Source: Ignavibacteriales bacterium
GTDB taxonomy: Bacteria; Bacteroidota; Ignavibacteria; Ignavibacteriales; Ignavibacteriaceae
Length of the DNA: 64,000 nucleotides
Direction of reading: 5' to 3'
Assembly: GCA_016707115.1 (NCBI GenBank)
Contig: JADJIH010000018.1
Coordinates: 1 to 64,000, forward strand
The position numbers and the translations under genes are program-made. Positions within the stretch are counted from its first letter, which is position 1, and each line of letters begins with the position of its first letter. Below the pieces are notes generated by a model. It did no database searches and was not told the origin of the DNA. It saw only the letters and a list, made by a program, of their open reading frames with translations. Below, piece by piece: positions 28,836 through 38,089 of the stretch.

Positions 28836-29717
28836 CTATCCTTCCTTTAAGATTTTTTCAAGATAACTGCGATATAAAGATTTTGGAATTGAATTAACTA
28901 ACTCTTCAAATTGATCTTTATTTATGAATCCCTTGTGATATGCAATCTCTTCAATACAAGCAACTTTTAATCCTTGTCTATCTTCAATTACGCCAAAAAA
29001 GTTTGACGCCTGTAACAATGCTTCGGGTGTTCCGGTATCAAGCCAAGCAATTCCTCTTCCAATTTTTTCAACTCTTAGTTGCTTCCGATTTAAATACTCT
29101 TTATTTACATCAGTAATCTCAAGTTCGCCACGATCAGATGGTTTAAGATTTTTTGAAATATTAATAACTCCATTATTATAAATGTATAATCCTGGAACAG
29201 CATATTGTGATCTCGGTTTTGCAGGTTTTTCTTCAATCGAAAGAGCATTTCCATCCTTATCAAATTCAACTATTCCGTAACGTTCAGGATCGTTTACCTG
29301 GTAGCCAAATATAGTTGCACCTACATTCTTTTGAATTCCTTCATAGAAAAATGTTAAATCACCATAAAAAATGTTATCGCCCAGAACAAGACATACATCA
29401 TCATCTCCAATAAATTTTTCACCGATAATAAATGCTTCAGCAATTCCATTTGGCGCGGGTTGAACAGCATAACTAATATTCATTCCTATCGTACTACCAC
29501 TATTAAACAATTGTTTGTACAATGGAATCGTTTCTTCATTAGAAATGATTAATACATCCTTTATTCCGCCAAGCATTAAAATTGAAAGCGGATAATAAAT
29601 TAATGGTTTATCATAAATTAGGGCTAATTGTTTGCTGTAAACTTTTGTAATTGGATACAGCCTTGAGCCTGAACCGCCTGCTAAAATGATTCCTTTTACA
29701 TTTTTTTTTGTATTCAT
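28836..29717 (-). CDS. rfbA: Glucose-1-phosphate thymidylyltransferase
   Basis: Makes dTDP-glucose from dTTP and glucose-1-phosphate. The nucleotidyltransferase signature GGSGSRLYPITKVYSKQLALIYDKP is at about residues 14-38; LGDNIFYGDLT holds the metal Asp and IEEKPAKPRSQYAVPGLYIY is the sugar-binding part. Its 293 residues are typical of RmlA. It is the first gene of the six-gene sugar/capsule operon, with 108 bases to the mgtE stop upstream. Confidence 0.96.
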   Translation of the reverse strand: MNTKKNVKGIILAGGSGSRLYPITKVYSKQLALIYDKPLIYYPLSILMLGGIKDVLIISNEETIPLYKQLFNSGSTIGMNISYAVQPAPNGIAEAFIIGEKFIGDDDVCLVLGDNIFYGDLTFFYEGIQKNVGATIFGYQVNDPERYGIVEFDKDGNALSIEEKPAKPRSQYAVPGLYIYNNGVINISKNLKPSDRGELEITDVNKEYLNRKQLRVEKIGRGIAWLDTGTPEALLQASNFFGVIEDRQGLKVACIEEIAYHKGFINKDQFEELVNSIPKSLYRSYLEKILKEG

Positions 29718-29825
29718 TGATTATTCTTTATGATTATTAATAATGATGTAAATATAAAAATAATACCTTTATCAACCTTAATTTTATGGTGCCAAAAAAG
29801 GGTTAAAATCCCCCGAAATGGATGT

Positions 29826-31205
29826 TTAGAGCAGAGTTCCACCTAAGATTAAAATGGCAACACTAAAATAAATAATAAGTCCTGTTACATCCACCATTGT
29901 AGCAACCAAAGGAGCAGAAGAAGTTGCGGGATCGGCACCTAATTTTTTTAGAATAAATGGAAGCATTGATCCGGTTAGGGTTCCCCAAAGTACAATACCA
30001 ATCAAAGTTACACCAACCGTTAATCCTATTAAAAACCAATGTGGGGTAATTGCAGGAGTAAAGTTTGAAAGTACAGCAACCTGAATGAATCCAATTGAAC
30101 CAAGAATACAACCCAGCATTAATCCTGAAAAAATTTCTCTTTTCATAATATGCCACCAATCAACTAAAGTTATTTCTCCAAGTGCCATTGCACGTACCAC
30201 AAGTGTTGCTGCTTGAGAGCCTGAATTTCCACCGCTGGAAATAATAAGCGGAATAAAAATAGCGAGTGCTGCAACTTTTGCAATTTCATCTTCAAAAAAT
30301 CCCATAGCAAGAGCAGTTAAAAATTCACCAAGTAACAATAACGATAACCATGGAGCTCTTTTCTTTACCATCACAGGAATAGAAATTTCTGCATATGGTT
30401 CTTCCAAAACTTCAATAGCTGCCTGTTTATGGATATCTTCTGTAGTCTCTTCTTCTGCAACATCAAATACGTCATCAACAGTTACAATGCCGATTAACAT
30501 TCCTGCACGATCAACAACCGGCAATGCTACTCTATCATATTTTTTAAAGGCTTCAACAGCCGTTTCCTGATCATCGAATACATGAAGTGCAACAAAGTTT
30601 TCATCCATCAAATCAGCAACTGTATCATTTAACGGGGCAAGCAGAAATTCTTTAATTCTTACATCGTCAATCAACTTTCCCTTATCATCAACAACATAAA
30701 CAATGTTTAATGTTTCCTTATTCTTTCCGTTTTTACGAATATAATCTAGAGTTTCTTGAATTGTATAGCCAGGTTTTACTGCTATATAATCAGGAGTCAT
30801 TAATCTTCCGACCGAATTCTCAGGATATCCCAACAAGGTTACTGCAATCCTTCTTTCCTCCGGAGAAAGTAATTGTATTAATTGTTTTGCAGCTGCGGAT
30901 GGAAGTTCCTCAAAAAGCCAGGTTCGATCATCGGGATCCATTTCGTTAAGGATAACAGCACTTTCTTCTCTGCCCATAAGTTTTAATAATTCCATCTGAG
31001 TATCAAAATCCATATACTCAAAAGTATCGGCAGCTAATTCTTTGGAAAGTAAACGAAAAATTATTACTCTGTCTTTTTCAGGAAGGTCAATAAGAAGTTC
31101 AGCAATATCAGCGGCTGTCCAATCTAAAAGGATTTCCTTTAAGATACCAAGCTGTCTCTCTTCAATAAGAGACTGGATTTCTGGTTGTAATAGTCGGCTT
31201 AGCAT
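29826..31205 (-). CDS. mgtE: Magnesium transporter MgtE
   Basis: A Mg2+ channel/transporter. An N-terminal MgtE_N superhelix (about residues 1-130, rich in acidic residues) is followed by a pair of CBS domains (YPENSVGRLMTPDY onwards, with DNDVFDVAEEE-like acidic stretches) that sense Mg2+, then about five transmembrane helices. The pore region includes PLIISSGGNSGSQAATLVVRAMALGE, the MgtE signature. Its 459 residues are normal. It is divergent from pdxB with a 137-base gap; I did not identify a regulatory element there. Confidence 0.96.
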   Translation of the reverse strand: MLSRLLQPEIQSLIEERQLGILKEILLDWTAADIAELLIDLPEKDRVIIFRLLSKELAADTFEYMDFDTQMELLKLMGREESAVILNEMDPDDRTWLFEELPSAAAKQLIQLLSPEERRIAVTLLGYPENSVGRLMTPDYIAVKPGYTIQETLDYIRKNGKNKETLNIVYVVDDKGKLIDDVRIKEFLLAPLNDTVADLMDENFVALHVFDDQETAVEAFKKYDRVALPVVDRAGMLIGIVTVDDVFDVAEEETTEDIHKQAAIEVLEEPYAEISIPVMVKKRAPWLSLLLLGEFLTALAMGFFEDEIAKVAALAIFIPLIISSGGNSGSQAATLVVRAMALGEITLVDWWHIMKREIFSGLMLGCILGSIGFIQVAVLSNFTPAITPHWFLIGLTVGVTLIGIVLWGTLTGSMLPFILKKLGADPATSSAPLVATMVDVTGLIIYFSVAILILGGTLL

Positions 31206-31342
31206 CGGAAAATCCTTATTTTAGAGAAAACAAATTGTTTTTACATTTTTTAGATTTGTATTGTTTTATTGGTTTGCAAAATAATTGTATTATGTTCAAA
31301 TCTCAATCGGAAATTTAGGAATTACAGGCCAGAATAAAAATT

Positions 31343-32485
31343 ATGCTCAAATTAATTGTTGATGAAAATATTGCTTTTGCCGCTGATATTTTTAATCAGT
31401 TCGGTGATGTGAAATTGGTGAGTGGACGTTATATCACTAATTCTTTATTAAAAGATATCGATATTCTTATTGTTCGTTCGATCACAAATGTTGATGAAGA
31501 GCTTCTAAAAAACACTCCTGTTAAATTTGTTGGAACAGCTACTATCGGAACTGATCATATAGATTTAGATTATTTAAAGAAGAATAATATTATTTTTGCC
31601 GATGCTAAGGGCTGTAACGCTTTTTCTGTGGCTGAATATGTGGTTGCAGCTTTACTAAATTTTTCAGTCAAGTATGATTTTTTATTAAAAGATAAATCAA
31701 TTGGAATTGTTGGCGTTGGTAATGTTGGAAGCAAAGTTGCAACATTTGCAGAAGCACTTGGAATGAATGTACTGTTGAACGATCCTCCTTTGCAAAGAAA
31801 TGGAGATAAAAGAAATTTTGTTGAGTTAGATGAAATATTAAAATGTGATATTGTTACACTTCATGTTCCTCTCAACCCAAACGGTATTGATAAAACACAT
31901 CATCTTTTTGATAAAAAAATTCTTAGCAGACTTAAAAATGATACAATATTAATCAACTCTTCACGTGGTGCTGTGATAAATAACTTGGATCTGTATGATT
32001 CCATAGAAAAGAAAAATCTTAAAGTTGTTTTAGACGTGTGGGAAAACGAGCCTGAAATTAATGTTGAATTACTTAATAAAGTTTTAATCGGAACACCGCA
32101 CATTGCGGGTTATTCTTACGAAGGCAAAGTAATTGGCACTAAAATGATTTACGATTCGCTTTGTAATTTTTTAGAAGCAGAAAAATCATTTTCTTTTAAA
32201 TTAGAAACTCCACAAAATTCTATCAAGCAATTTGATGAATTTAATAAACTCGAAATTGGATTGAATGATTTGATTTCAAATATTTATTCTATTCAGGATG
32301 ATGACAATCGTATGCGAAAAATTATTGTGATGAATAAAAATGAGAGAATAAAAGATTTTGATTTACAAAGAAAGAATTATCCCAAACGAAGAGAATTTAA
32401 CAATTACACTATTTCAGCAAATAAATTATCGGCTCAAATAAGAAAAATATTAACTGCACTTCGTTTTAATCTCGAACACACATAG
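31343..32485 (+). CDS. pdxB: Erythronate-4-phosphate dehydrogenase (PdxB-like)
   Basis: A D-2-hydroxyacid dehydrogenase of the PdxB type, which oxidises 4-phosphoerythronate in vitamin B6 synthesis. The Rossmann motif is GIVGVGNVGSKVA. The catalytic Arg is in INSSRGAVINN and the His is in IGTPHIAGYSYEGK; KGCNAFSVAEYVVAAL is the PdxB-like loop. Its 380 residues match PdxB, including the C-terminal dimerisation domain. A general 2-hydroxyacid role cannot be excluded. It is a single gene, divergent from mgtE. Confidence 0.92.
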   Translation: MLKLIVDENIAFAADIFNQFGDVKLVSGRYITNSLLKDIDILIVRSITNVDEELLKNTPVKFVGTATIGTDHIDLDYLKKNNIIFADAKGCNAFSVAEYVVAALLNFSVKYDFLLKDKSIGIVGVGNVGSKVATFAEALGMNVLLNDPPLQRNGDKRNFVELDEILKCDIVTLHVPLNPNGIDKTHHLFDKKILSRLKNDTILINSSRGAVINNLDLYDSIEKKNLKVVLDVWENEPEINVELLNKVLIGTPHIAGYSYEGKVIGTKMIYDSLCNFLEAEKSFSFKLETPQNSIKQFDEFNKLEIGLNDLISNIYSIQDDDNRMRKIIVMNKNERIKDFDLQRKNYPKRREFNNYTISANKLSAQIRKILTALRFNLEHT

Positions 32486-32554
32486 TGCATTTTTTGATTC
32501 ACTTTTTATCAAAAAAATCTTCAGGATATATAGCAAATATGAAGTGACATGAGT

Positions 32555-33370
32555 TTATTTTAATGAACTATCAAGTTTAAACTCAATTGGAATTAACATC
32601 TGAACTTTTATCCTTTTCCCCTTTTGTAATCCCGGTTTAAAGCGAGTATAATAAACCGAGAGTCTCGCATTTTCGTCACATCCATACCCAATACCCTCAA
32701 CTACTTGTGCTGAAGAAACTTCACCATTTTTTTCTATGAATGCTCTAATTTTTACAGTGCCTTCAATTTTGTTTTCTTTTGCTTCTTGCGGGTAAACTAG
32801 TTTTTTGTAAATCGTATTCATTCCACCTATAGGTTCCGGCATAACTTCAACATTCATGTAATAGGCTGGATCATCTTCTAAGTCTGTTTTATCTTCTTCA
32901 ACCGGAGGTAAATTCAGATCCTCTTTTTCATTATTTTTTTGTTTTTGCCGCTCTTTCCATTCCGTTAAGAGTTTTTGATAATCTTCTTCACGATATTCGC
33001 CAACTAATAAAAACTCCTGGCCTTTTCGTACTCCGTTTTCAAACAAAACATCTTCAATTACATTTCCTGTTGAATCATAAAATGTTGCAGGACCATCTCG
33101 TCTTCCATCCTCAACACTATAAAGTTCTTTCAATTTTCCGTTTTCATAAAAAGAGGTTACAGTTCCAAATACTTTGTCATTAACATAATTTCTTTTTTCC
33201 TTAATATTTCCATTCTCCCAATAAAATATTGCCTCACCCTGGCGAATGTTTTTTTCATAAACTACAACGGCTTCTAAATTTCTATTCGGATAATAAGTTT
33301 TAACGGTATCAAGCTGTGCTAATATATTAACTGTCATAAGAACGAATATTGAAAAGAAAATAAACTTCAT
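32555..33370 (-). CDS. YwqK/MORN-repeat protein fused to a TonB C-terminal domain
   Basis: A secreted or periplasmic protein of about 271 residues. A signal peptide (FIFFSIFVLMTVNILAQ) comes first. Then come four or five MORN-like strands of the toxin-antitoxin YwqK type (GEAIFYWENGNIKEKRNYV, GTVTSFYENGKLKELYSVE, GPATFYDSTGNVIEDVLFE). A charged linker follows, and then a TonB C-terminal domain (AKENKIEGTVKIRAFIEKNG, RFKPGLQKGKRIKVQMLIPIEFKL). The ATG at 33370 is a better start than 33400. TonB normally has an N-terminal membrane anchor; here the anchor is the cleavable leader, so the protein may bind or feed a TonB system rather than be TonB. The function is unknown. Confidence 0.82.
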   Translation of the reverse strand: MKFIFFSIFVLMTVNILAQLDTVKTYYPNRNLEAVVVYEKNIRQGEAIFYWENGNIKEKRNYVNDKVFGTVTSFYENGKLKELYSVEDGRRDGPATFYDSTGNVIEDVLFENGVRKGQEFLLVGEYREEDYQKLLTEWKERQKQKNNEKEDLNLPPVEEDKTDLEDDPAYYMNVEVMPEPIGGMNTIYKKLVYPQEAKENKIEGTVKIRAFIEKNGEVSSAQVVEGIGYGCDENARLSVYYTRFKPGLQKGKRIKVQMLIPIEFKLDSSLK

Positions 33371-33410
33371 CGAAATTAACCTGGTAAATTTTTGTGGCAA
33401 AAGATAATAT

Positions 33411-33953
33411 TTAATTATGTGTAATTAGAGGCATAATTAAGGTGATAATAAATAGGATTATAGCAATCCCAAAAAAGAAATATCCAACCTCGGCATCATA
33501 TTGAAGTAGCCCGATTTCACCTAACAAATAATGCCAATCGTGATAAACTTTATTGCCCCCAAGCAAAGGCAATATCCTCGCTTGAGCATCCGCCGCATAA
33601 ACAGATATATTAATAAAATTTTGTCCAAGCCATAAAAGTGAAAACTGCATTCCGGTTCTGTATTCGTTTCTAAAAAAGTAAAAGAAAATTATAGATGGTA
33701 GAATTATCTGCATTAAAGTTCCACCAAGTGTATATATATACTTCCCGAAAAACATGAAGAAAAAATGTCCGGCTTCGTGGATTACCAAATCTGCATTATC
33801 AATAAATCCATAATTACCGCGATTTAAAACCCAATAAATAGCAATTGGTAAAATGATAATCGAAGGAATCCAAATTTTAAATTCGTCAAATTTTGAGTGT
33901 GGTTTAGATTTTTTAAGACTAAGCTCAATTTCTTTCTTTAATTCATCATCCAT
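33411..33953 (-). CDS. Membrane protein with HEAGH motif, putative zinc peptidase-like
   Basis: A protein of about 180 residues with four or five hydrophobic segments. The motif DLVIHEAGHFFFMFFG is at about residues 55-70; HExxH inside a membrane segment is the metal-binding motif of M50-type site-2 proteases. A second downstream ligand motif (like NxxPxxxLDG) is not clear, but YAADAQARILPLLGGNKV and HDWHYLLGE are conserved-looking. The start at 33953 (MDDELKKEIELSLKK) replaces an upstream in-frame ATG at 34022. No specific family is recognised; peptidase activity is an inference from one motif. Confidence 0.6.
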   Translation of the reverse strand: MDDELKKEIELSLKKSKPHSKFDEFKIWIPSIIILPIAIYWVLNRGNYGFIDNADLVIHEAGHFFFMFFGKYIYTLGGTLMQIILPSIIFFYFFRNEYRTGMQFSLLWLGQNFINISVYAADAQARILPLLGGNKVYHDWHYLLGEIGLLQYDAEVGYFFFGIAIILFIITLIMPLITHN

Positions 33954-34051
33954 AAAATTGCTTAAATAAAAAATGATATTTAACTTCGCAGTGAAATTAA
34001 CTAATCCAATCTCATCGTTCAATTATTTATAAATAAAAAGAGAGGCAATCT

Positions 34052-34882
34052 ATGAGACAAAATGCAATAATTATTTTCGGCGTAATGATTTTAAGCTTCA
34101 TTGCGGCGGCACAGGATTTTAGAACACCACGTCCAAGTCCAGATGCAACGGTTTCGCAGTTTGTTGGCGTTACAAAAATCACGATCGATTATAGCAGTCC
34201 TGCAGTTAAAGATAGAAAAATTTGGGGTGAGCTTGTTCCATTTGGACAAGTCTGGCGAGCAGGAGCAAATGAAGCAACTACTATAACATTTACAGATGCT
34301 GTAAGTATTAATGGAATCGAATTAGTTGCAGGTACGTATGCAATTCATTGTATTCCAAATACAAATGAATGGGAGATAATTTTCAGCAAAGATGTTCCTG
34401 TTGATGGAAGTTCTACCTTAGATCCAAAGAAAGAAGCATTGCGCATAAAAGTTAAACCTGAAGAACATCACTTCTTAGAAAGAATGGCTTTCTTATTTAC
34501 CGATGCCACTGAAAATTCTGTTAATGTAAATCTTCTTTGGGAAAAACTTAAAGTAGCTTTTAAAGTGGATGTAAAAACTCAGGATTTGACATTACAAAAA
34601 GCAAGAGATGCTTTTAAATGGAATCAATTAATGGCCGGTGCTACATATTGTTTAGATAACAATACAAATCTTGATGAAGGATTTAAATGGATACAGGCTT
34701 CAGCGCTAATAAATGAAAACTACTGGAACACAAGAATTCTTGCTCAATACTTCGGTAAGATGAATAAAAAATCAGAAGCAATTTCTACTATGGAAAAAGC
34801 GATTGAGCTTGGCGGTAAAATGCAAAGTGCGCCCTTTGATTTTGATAGGATGAAGCAAATGTTAGCTGACTGGAAAAAATAG
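34052..34882 (+). CDS. DUF2911 domain-containing exported protein with TPR-like tail
   Basis: A protein of 276 residues with a signal peptide (IIIFGVMILSFIAAAQ) and the DUF2911 core: RPSPDATVSQFVGVTKITIDYSSPAVKDRKIWG, VPFGQVWRAGANEATTITF and GTYAIHCIPN. The rest (about residues 180-270) is helical, with a TPR-like repeat (TMEKAIELGGKMQSAPFDFDRMKQML). DUF2911 proteins are common in Bacteroidota and have no firm role. It is convergent with trhO; an inverted repeat lies between them. Confidence 0.9.
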   Translation: MRQNAIIIFGVMILSFIAAAQDFRTPRPSPDATVSQFVGVTKITIDYSSPAVKDRKIWGELVPFGQVWRAGANEATTITFTDAVSINGIELVAGTYAIHCIPNTNEWEIIFSKDVPVDGSSTLDPKKEALRIKVKPEEHHFLERMAFLFTDATENSVNVNLLWEKLKVAFKVDVKTQDLTLQKARDAFKWNQLMAGATYCLDNNTNLDEGFKWIQASALINENYWNTRILAQYFGKMNKKSEAISTMEKAIELGGKMQSAPFDFDRMKQMLADWKK

Positions 34883-34896
34883 AAATAAACTGTTTT

Positions 34897-34938
34897 TAGC
34901 GTCTCTGCCATTTAAATTTTTATATTGCAGAGACGCTA
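34897..34938. terminator. Inverted repeat between convergent genes (bidirectional terminator)
   Basis: Perfect 12-base arms TAGCGTCTCTGC (34897-34908) and GCAGAGACGCTA (34927-34938) enclose an 18-base AT-rich loop. It sits between the DUF2911 stop at 34882 and the trhO stop at 34948. The arm sequence AGCGTCTCTGC resembles a repeated motif often dispersed in related genomes, so it may also be a repeat element. Confidence 0.7.
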
Positions 34939-34947
34939 ATATATTGG

Positions 34948-35835
34948 TTAACCGTGATATACTTTTCTTTTATTTTTACTCGTTCTGCATTCATCACTGC
35001 AGCAGTATTCTTTTTCAACTTTACAATCGTGGCAGCTTACAATAATTTTATCGCAATCTATATTATGACAATTGATATGATAAGATGTTGGCTTCCCACA
35101 AAAATGACAATTGGCAGTAAACATTAATTCAGCATTTGTATTCGGTTCAAAAACTCTGCGATCATCAAAAACAAACATACCGCCTTCCCAATAAGTATCT
35201 GGAAATTGTAAGATGTAATTTAAAATTCCGCCATCAATTTGGTAAACATCTTTAAATCCTTGTTCACGCATATAAGCAGAAGCTTTTTCACAACGTATTC
35301 CACCAGTGCAATAAGTAACGATAGTTTTGTCTTTATATTCAGATAAAGATTCAACCACTTTTGGCCATTCTCTAAAATGTGTTATTTGCGGAGTGATTGC
35401 GTTTTTAAATTTTCCAATTTTACTTTCATACCAATTCCGGGCATCAACAATTACAAAATCTTTTTTATCTTCATAAAATTTAAGCAACTGTTCGGGAGTT
35501 AGTTTTGGAGCTGTATGTTCAAGTTTAGTACTACGTAATCCGGAATTAACTATCTCCTCTTTAACTCTTACATGCATTTTACTAAACGCAACACTATCCG
35601 TTGGTGTTTCCTTAAACCAAATGTCTTCAAAAATCTTATAACCTTTTAAATAATTTTTATATTTTCTCGTTAATTCATCATCACCAAATATAGATCCGCT
35701 AATTCCTTCTTTAGCTAAATAAACTTTGCCTTTTAGTCCGTTTTCTAAGCACCAATTAAGATGCCCTTTCATTAGAACTTCTGGATCTTCGATTTTTACA
35801 TATTTGTAGAAAGATATAACTTTGTATTGATGCAT
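34948..35835 (-). CDS. trhO: tRNA uridine(34) hydroxylase, TrhO (rhodanese family)
   Basis: TrhO/YceA-type oxygen-dependent hydroxylase of tRNA U34. The N-terminal part matches the family (YKVISFYKYVKIEDPE). The central rhodanese domain has the active Cys in VTYCTGGIRCEKASAYMREQGFKDVYQIDGGILNY. The C-terminal part has a Cys-rich, zinc-like pattern CHFCGKPTSYHINCHN...CHDCKVEKEYCCSDEC. Its 295 residues are normal. It appears to be a single-gene unit. Confidence 0.93.
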   Translation of the reverse strand: MHQYKVISFYKYVKIEDPEVLMKGHLNWCLENGLKGKVYLAKEGISGSIFGDDELTRKYKNYLKGYKIFEDIWFKETPTDSVAFSKMHVRVKEEIVNSGLRSTKLEHTAPKLTPEQLLKFYEDKKDFVIVDARNWYESKIGKFKNAITPQITHFREWPKVVESLSEYKDKTIVTYCTGGIRCEKASAYMREQGFKDVYQIDGGILNYILQFPDTYWEGGMFVFDDRRVFEPNTNAELMFTANCHFCGKPTSYHINCHNIDCDKIIVSCHDCKVEKEYCCSDECRTSKNKRKVYHG

Positions 35836-35967
35836 GTCTAATTCTTTAAAATAATTTTATATAATTTATCAACTGCTGATAACGCAAATATAATCTTTTA
35901 ATGGTAGGATATTAAAAATTGATATAAATTTTTAGCGGAGCAATAAATAAGTATGAATAATTGAATA

Positions 35968-37929
35968 TTAATTATATGATTTATATTTATTGCTTGATTC
36001 TACGGTTGTTTTAAGGAATATTTCATTATCAAAAACTACGGAAAATACTGAACCTATATTTTTTTCGCTTTCAACATTAATCTCAGCGCGATTTAATTCG
36101 ATGTATTTTTTAACCAAAGCTAGTCCTAACCCATTGCCTTCAAACTCTCTTTTATAACCAACATCTTCCTGAGAAAATGGTGTAAACATTCTAAGCAAAT
36201 ATTCCTCACTCATTCCAATTCCACTGTCTCTAATCTCTACTTTAACTTTGTCATTAGTTAGATTCTTAACGTAGACTTCAACATATCCCTTTAAAGTATA
36301 TTTGATTGCATTGTTTATGAGATTTTGAAATATTTGATTAACTGTATATCGATCTGCAGTAACAAATACATCTTCTCTGGGATGAGAAAACTTAAGCCTT
36401 AAACCTTTGTCATCAGTTAAAGATTTAAATTCGTTAACCATCTTTTTAAGATCTGCCACAATATCAAATTTTTCAAATGTTGCCTTATAATTACCGCTTT
36501 GAACTGAAGACATACTTAGAATCATATCAATCGTTCGCTGCAACCTTCTTCCTGCACTTTTAACGGAATCCAAAATTATCTTTAACTCCTCATCCTCAGC
36601 AGAAACTTCATCTGCAATTAACGGAATGGATGTTAATATAACATTCAATGGGGTTCTAATTTCGTGTGACATCTGCGCAAGAAAAGCGGATTTAAGTCTA
36701 TCCGATTCTTCAGCTTTATTAAGTGCTTCAACTAATTCTTTTTGAACACGCTTTATTTCCGAGATGTCTAACATCTGCATTACATAATGTTTAACAACTC
36801 CTTTTTCATCAAATACAGACACTGATTTTACGATTACATGAATTTCTTTTCCTTCTTTTTTGAGAAGCATTTTTTCGGTGTTTATATCGGCTACGGGATT
36901 CCCATCTGTATCAAATCCATCATCGCTGAATCCCTCCAGTTCATTTTTTTCAAAAAGATATTTAATAGGGATTCCAATTATCTCATCTCTCTGAAATCCA
37001 ATGGTATCACAAAAAGATTTATTAACACTGATTATTTTACCTTCGGTTGAAATGATTACAATTCCTATCGGCGCATTCTGGAATACAAGTCTGAATTGTT
37101 CTTCGCTTTTTTGTAAAGATATTTCGGCCTTTTTTCTTTGATTGATCTCAAAATTAAGCTCTGCAATTTTATCCTTAAAAACATCATGAAGTTTTTTGTT
37201 TAGTGATTCAACTTCGCCTGTTGATCTATCTAATTCAGCTAAAACGATATTCACACGATCTTCAATAATTCCGAGTTCATCTTTTCTGCTTGAAGAGATT
37301 TTTTTAGTATCAATTGATATGTTGGCAGAATCAAGGGCTTTTAATATTTTTGCTAAAGGACGGAATGAAATCGAACTTAAGAAATAAGTAAAAACTATTC
37401 CTATCATAAGAATGCTTAAACTAAATAATGCTGTTAATAGCTTATTTTTAAATAATTTTTGCGCATCATCTCTAGATTGGAATCCGACATAAATATTGCC
37501 GGAAATATTTTTTGTTTTTATTGGAAGTTTTACGCGATATACTTTTTCATCCTTAGAAATTCCCTCCCCATCTGCTTTAGTAAGAATGTAAAAACTATTT
37601 TCAGCAATTTCCAGATTCAAGGCATCAAGCAATTCACCAGATGAATTTTCTACAACTAAATAAACAGCATCATTCAAGTCTAATAATTTATTAATAATAT
37701 CAAGATCGGTAAATTTTTTATCTAAGAAGATTTGCGGATTTTGTGTAAAAAAATTGACAAACACATCAGCTTTATATGTGTACTTTTCATTTACCTGCTC
37801 TTCTACTTTGTTGGTAAAATAGTAGTAGATAAATCCAGATAAAATAATAAAGAATAGCGCAAACTGAATTGTTAATTTTAATTGCAGTTTTTGAGATCGT
37901 GTTCTTTTTATTCTGTTAAAGTTAAACAT
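35968..37929 (-). CDS. PAS-containing sensor histidine kinase
   Basis: A membrane sensor of 653 residues. TM1 is at about residues 19-38, then an extracytoplasmic sensor (40-165), TM2 (166-187), a HAMP-like helix (190-250), a coiled coil, a PAS domain at about 275-395, HisKA with the phospho-acceptor His422 in MSHEIRTPLN, and HATPase with N-box NQIFQNLINNAIKYT, G1 RDSGIGMS and G2 GNGLGLALVKKYI. No response regulator gene is adjacent, so the partner and the signal are unknown. Confidence 0.92.
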   Translation of the reverse strand: MFNFNRIKRTRSQKLQLKLTIQFALFFIILSGFIYYYFTNKVEEQVNEKYTYKADVFVNFFTQNPQIFLDKKFTDLDIINKLLDLNDAVYLVVENSSGELLDALNLEIAENSFYILTKADGEGISKDEKVYRVKLPIKTKNISGNIYVGFQSRDDAQKLFKNKLLTALFSLSILMIGIVFTYFLSSISFRPLAKILKALDSANISIDTKKISSSRKDELGIIEDRVNIVLAELDRSTGEVESLNKKLHDVFKDKIAELNFEINQRKKAEISLQKSEEQFRLVFQNAPIGIVIISTEGKIISVNKSFCDTIGFQRDEIIGIPIKYLFEKNELEGFSDDGFDTDGNPVADINTEKMLLKKEGKEIHVIVKSVSVFDEKGVVKHYVMQMLDISEIKRVQKELVEALNKAEESDRLKSAFLAQMSHEIRTPLNVILTSIPLIADEVSAEDEELKIILDSVKSAGRRLQRTIDMILSMSSVQSGNYKATFEKFDIVADLKKMVNEFKSLTDDKGLRLKFSHPREDVFVTADRYTVNQIFQNLINNAIKYTLKGYVEVYVKNLTNDKVKVEIRDSGIGMSEEYLLRMFTPFSQEDVGYKREFEGNGLGLALVKKYIELNRAEINVESEKNIGSVFSVVFDNEIFLKTTVESSNKYKSYN

Positions 37930-38089
37930 TCAATCTATTTAAATAATAAGCTTAGATATGGCAATTTAAGTGCCGTATATAATTTGATACAAGGATTCGA
38001 ATTTTTAAGAAAAGCTAAACTTTTTAAGTATTACTATGAGAAAAATAAGAAAATTTGTTACTACTTGCTGTAAATATTAAAACAATTTC

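Noticed and set aside
29718..31342. An Mg2+-sensing riboswitch near mgtE
   Set aside because: The 137-base divergent gap upstream of mgtE has no clear hairpins or M-box elements.
37950..37985. Weak inverted repeat ATATGGCA...TGCCGTAT before the sensor kinase
   Set aside because: The arms are only 8 bases with one mismatch and lack a second feature to support a site.
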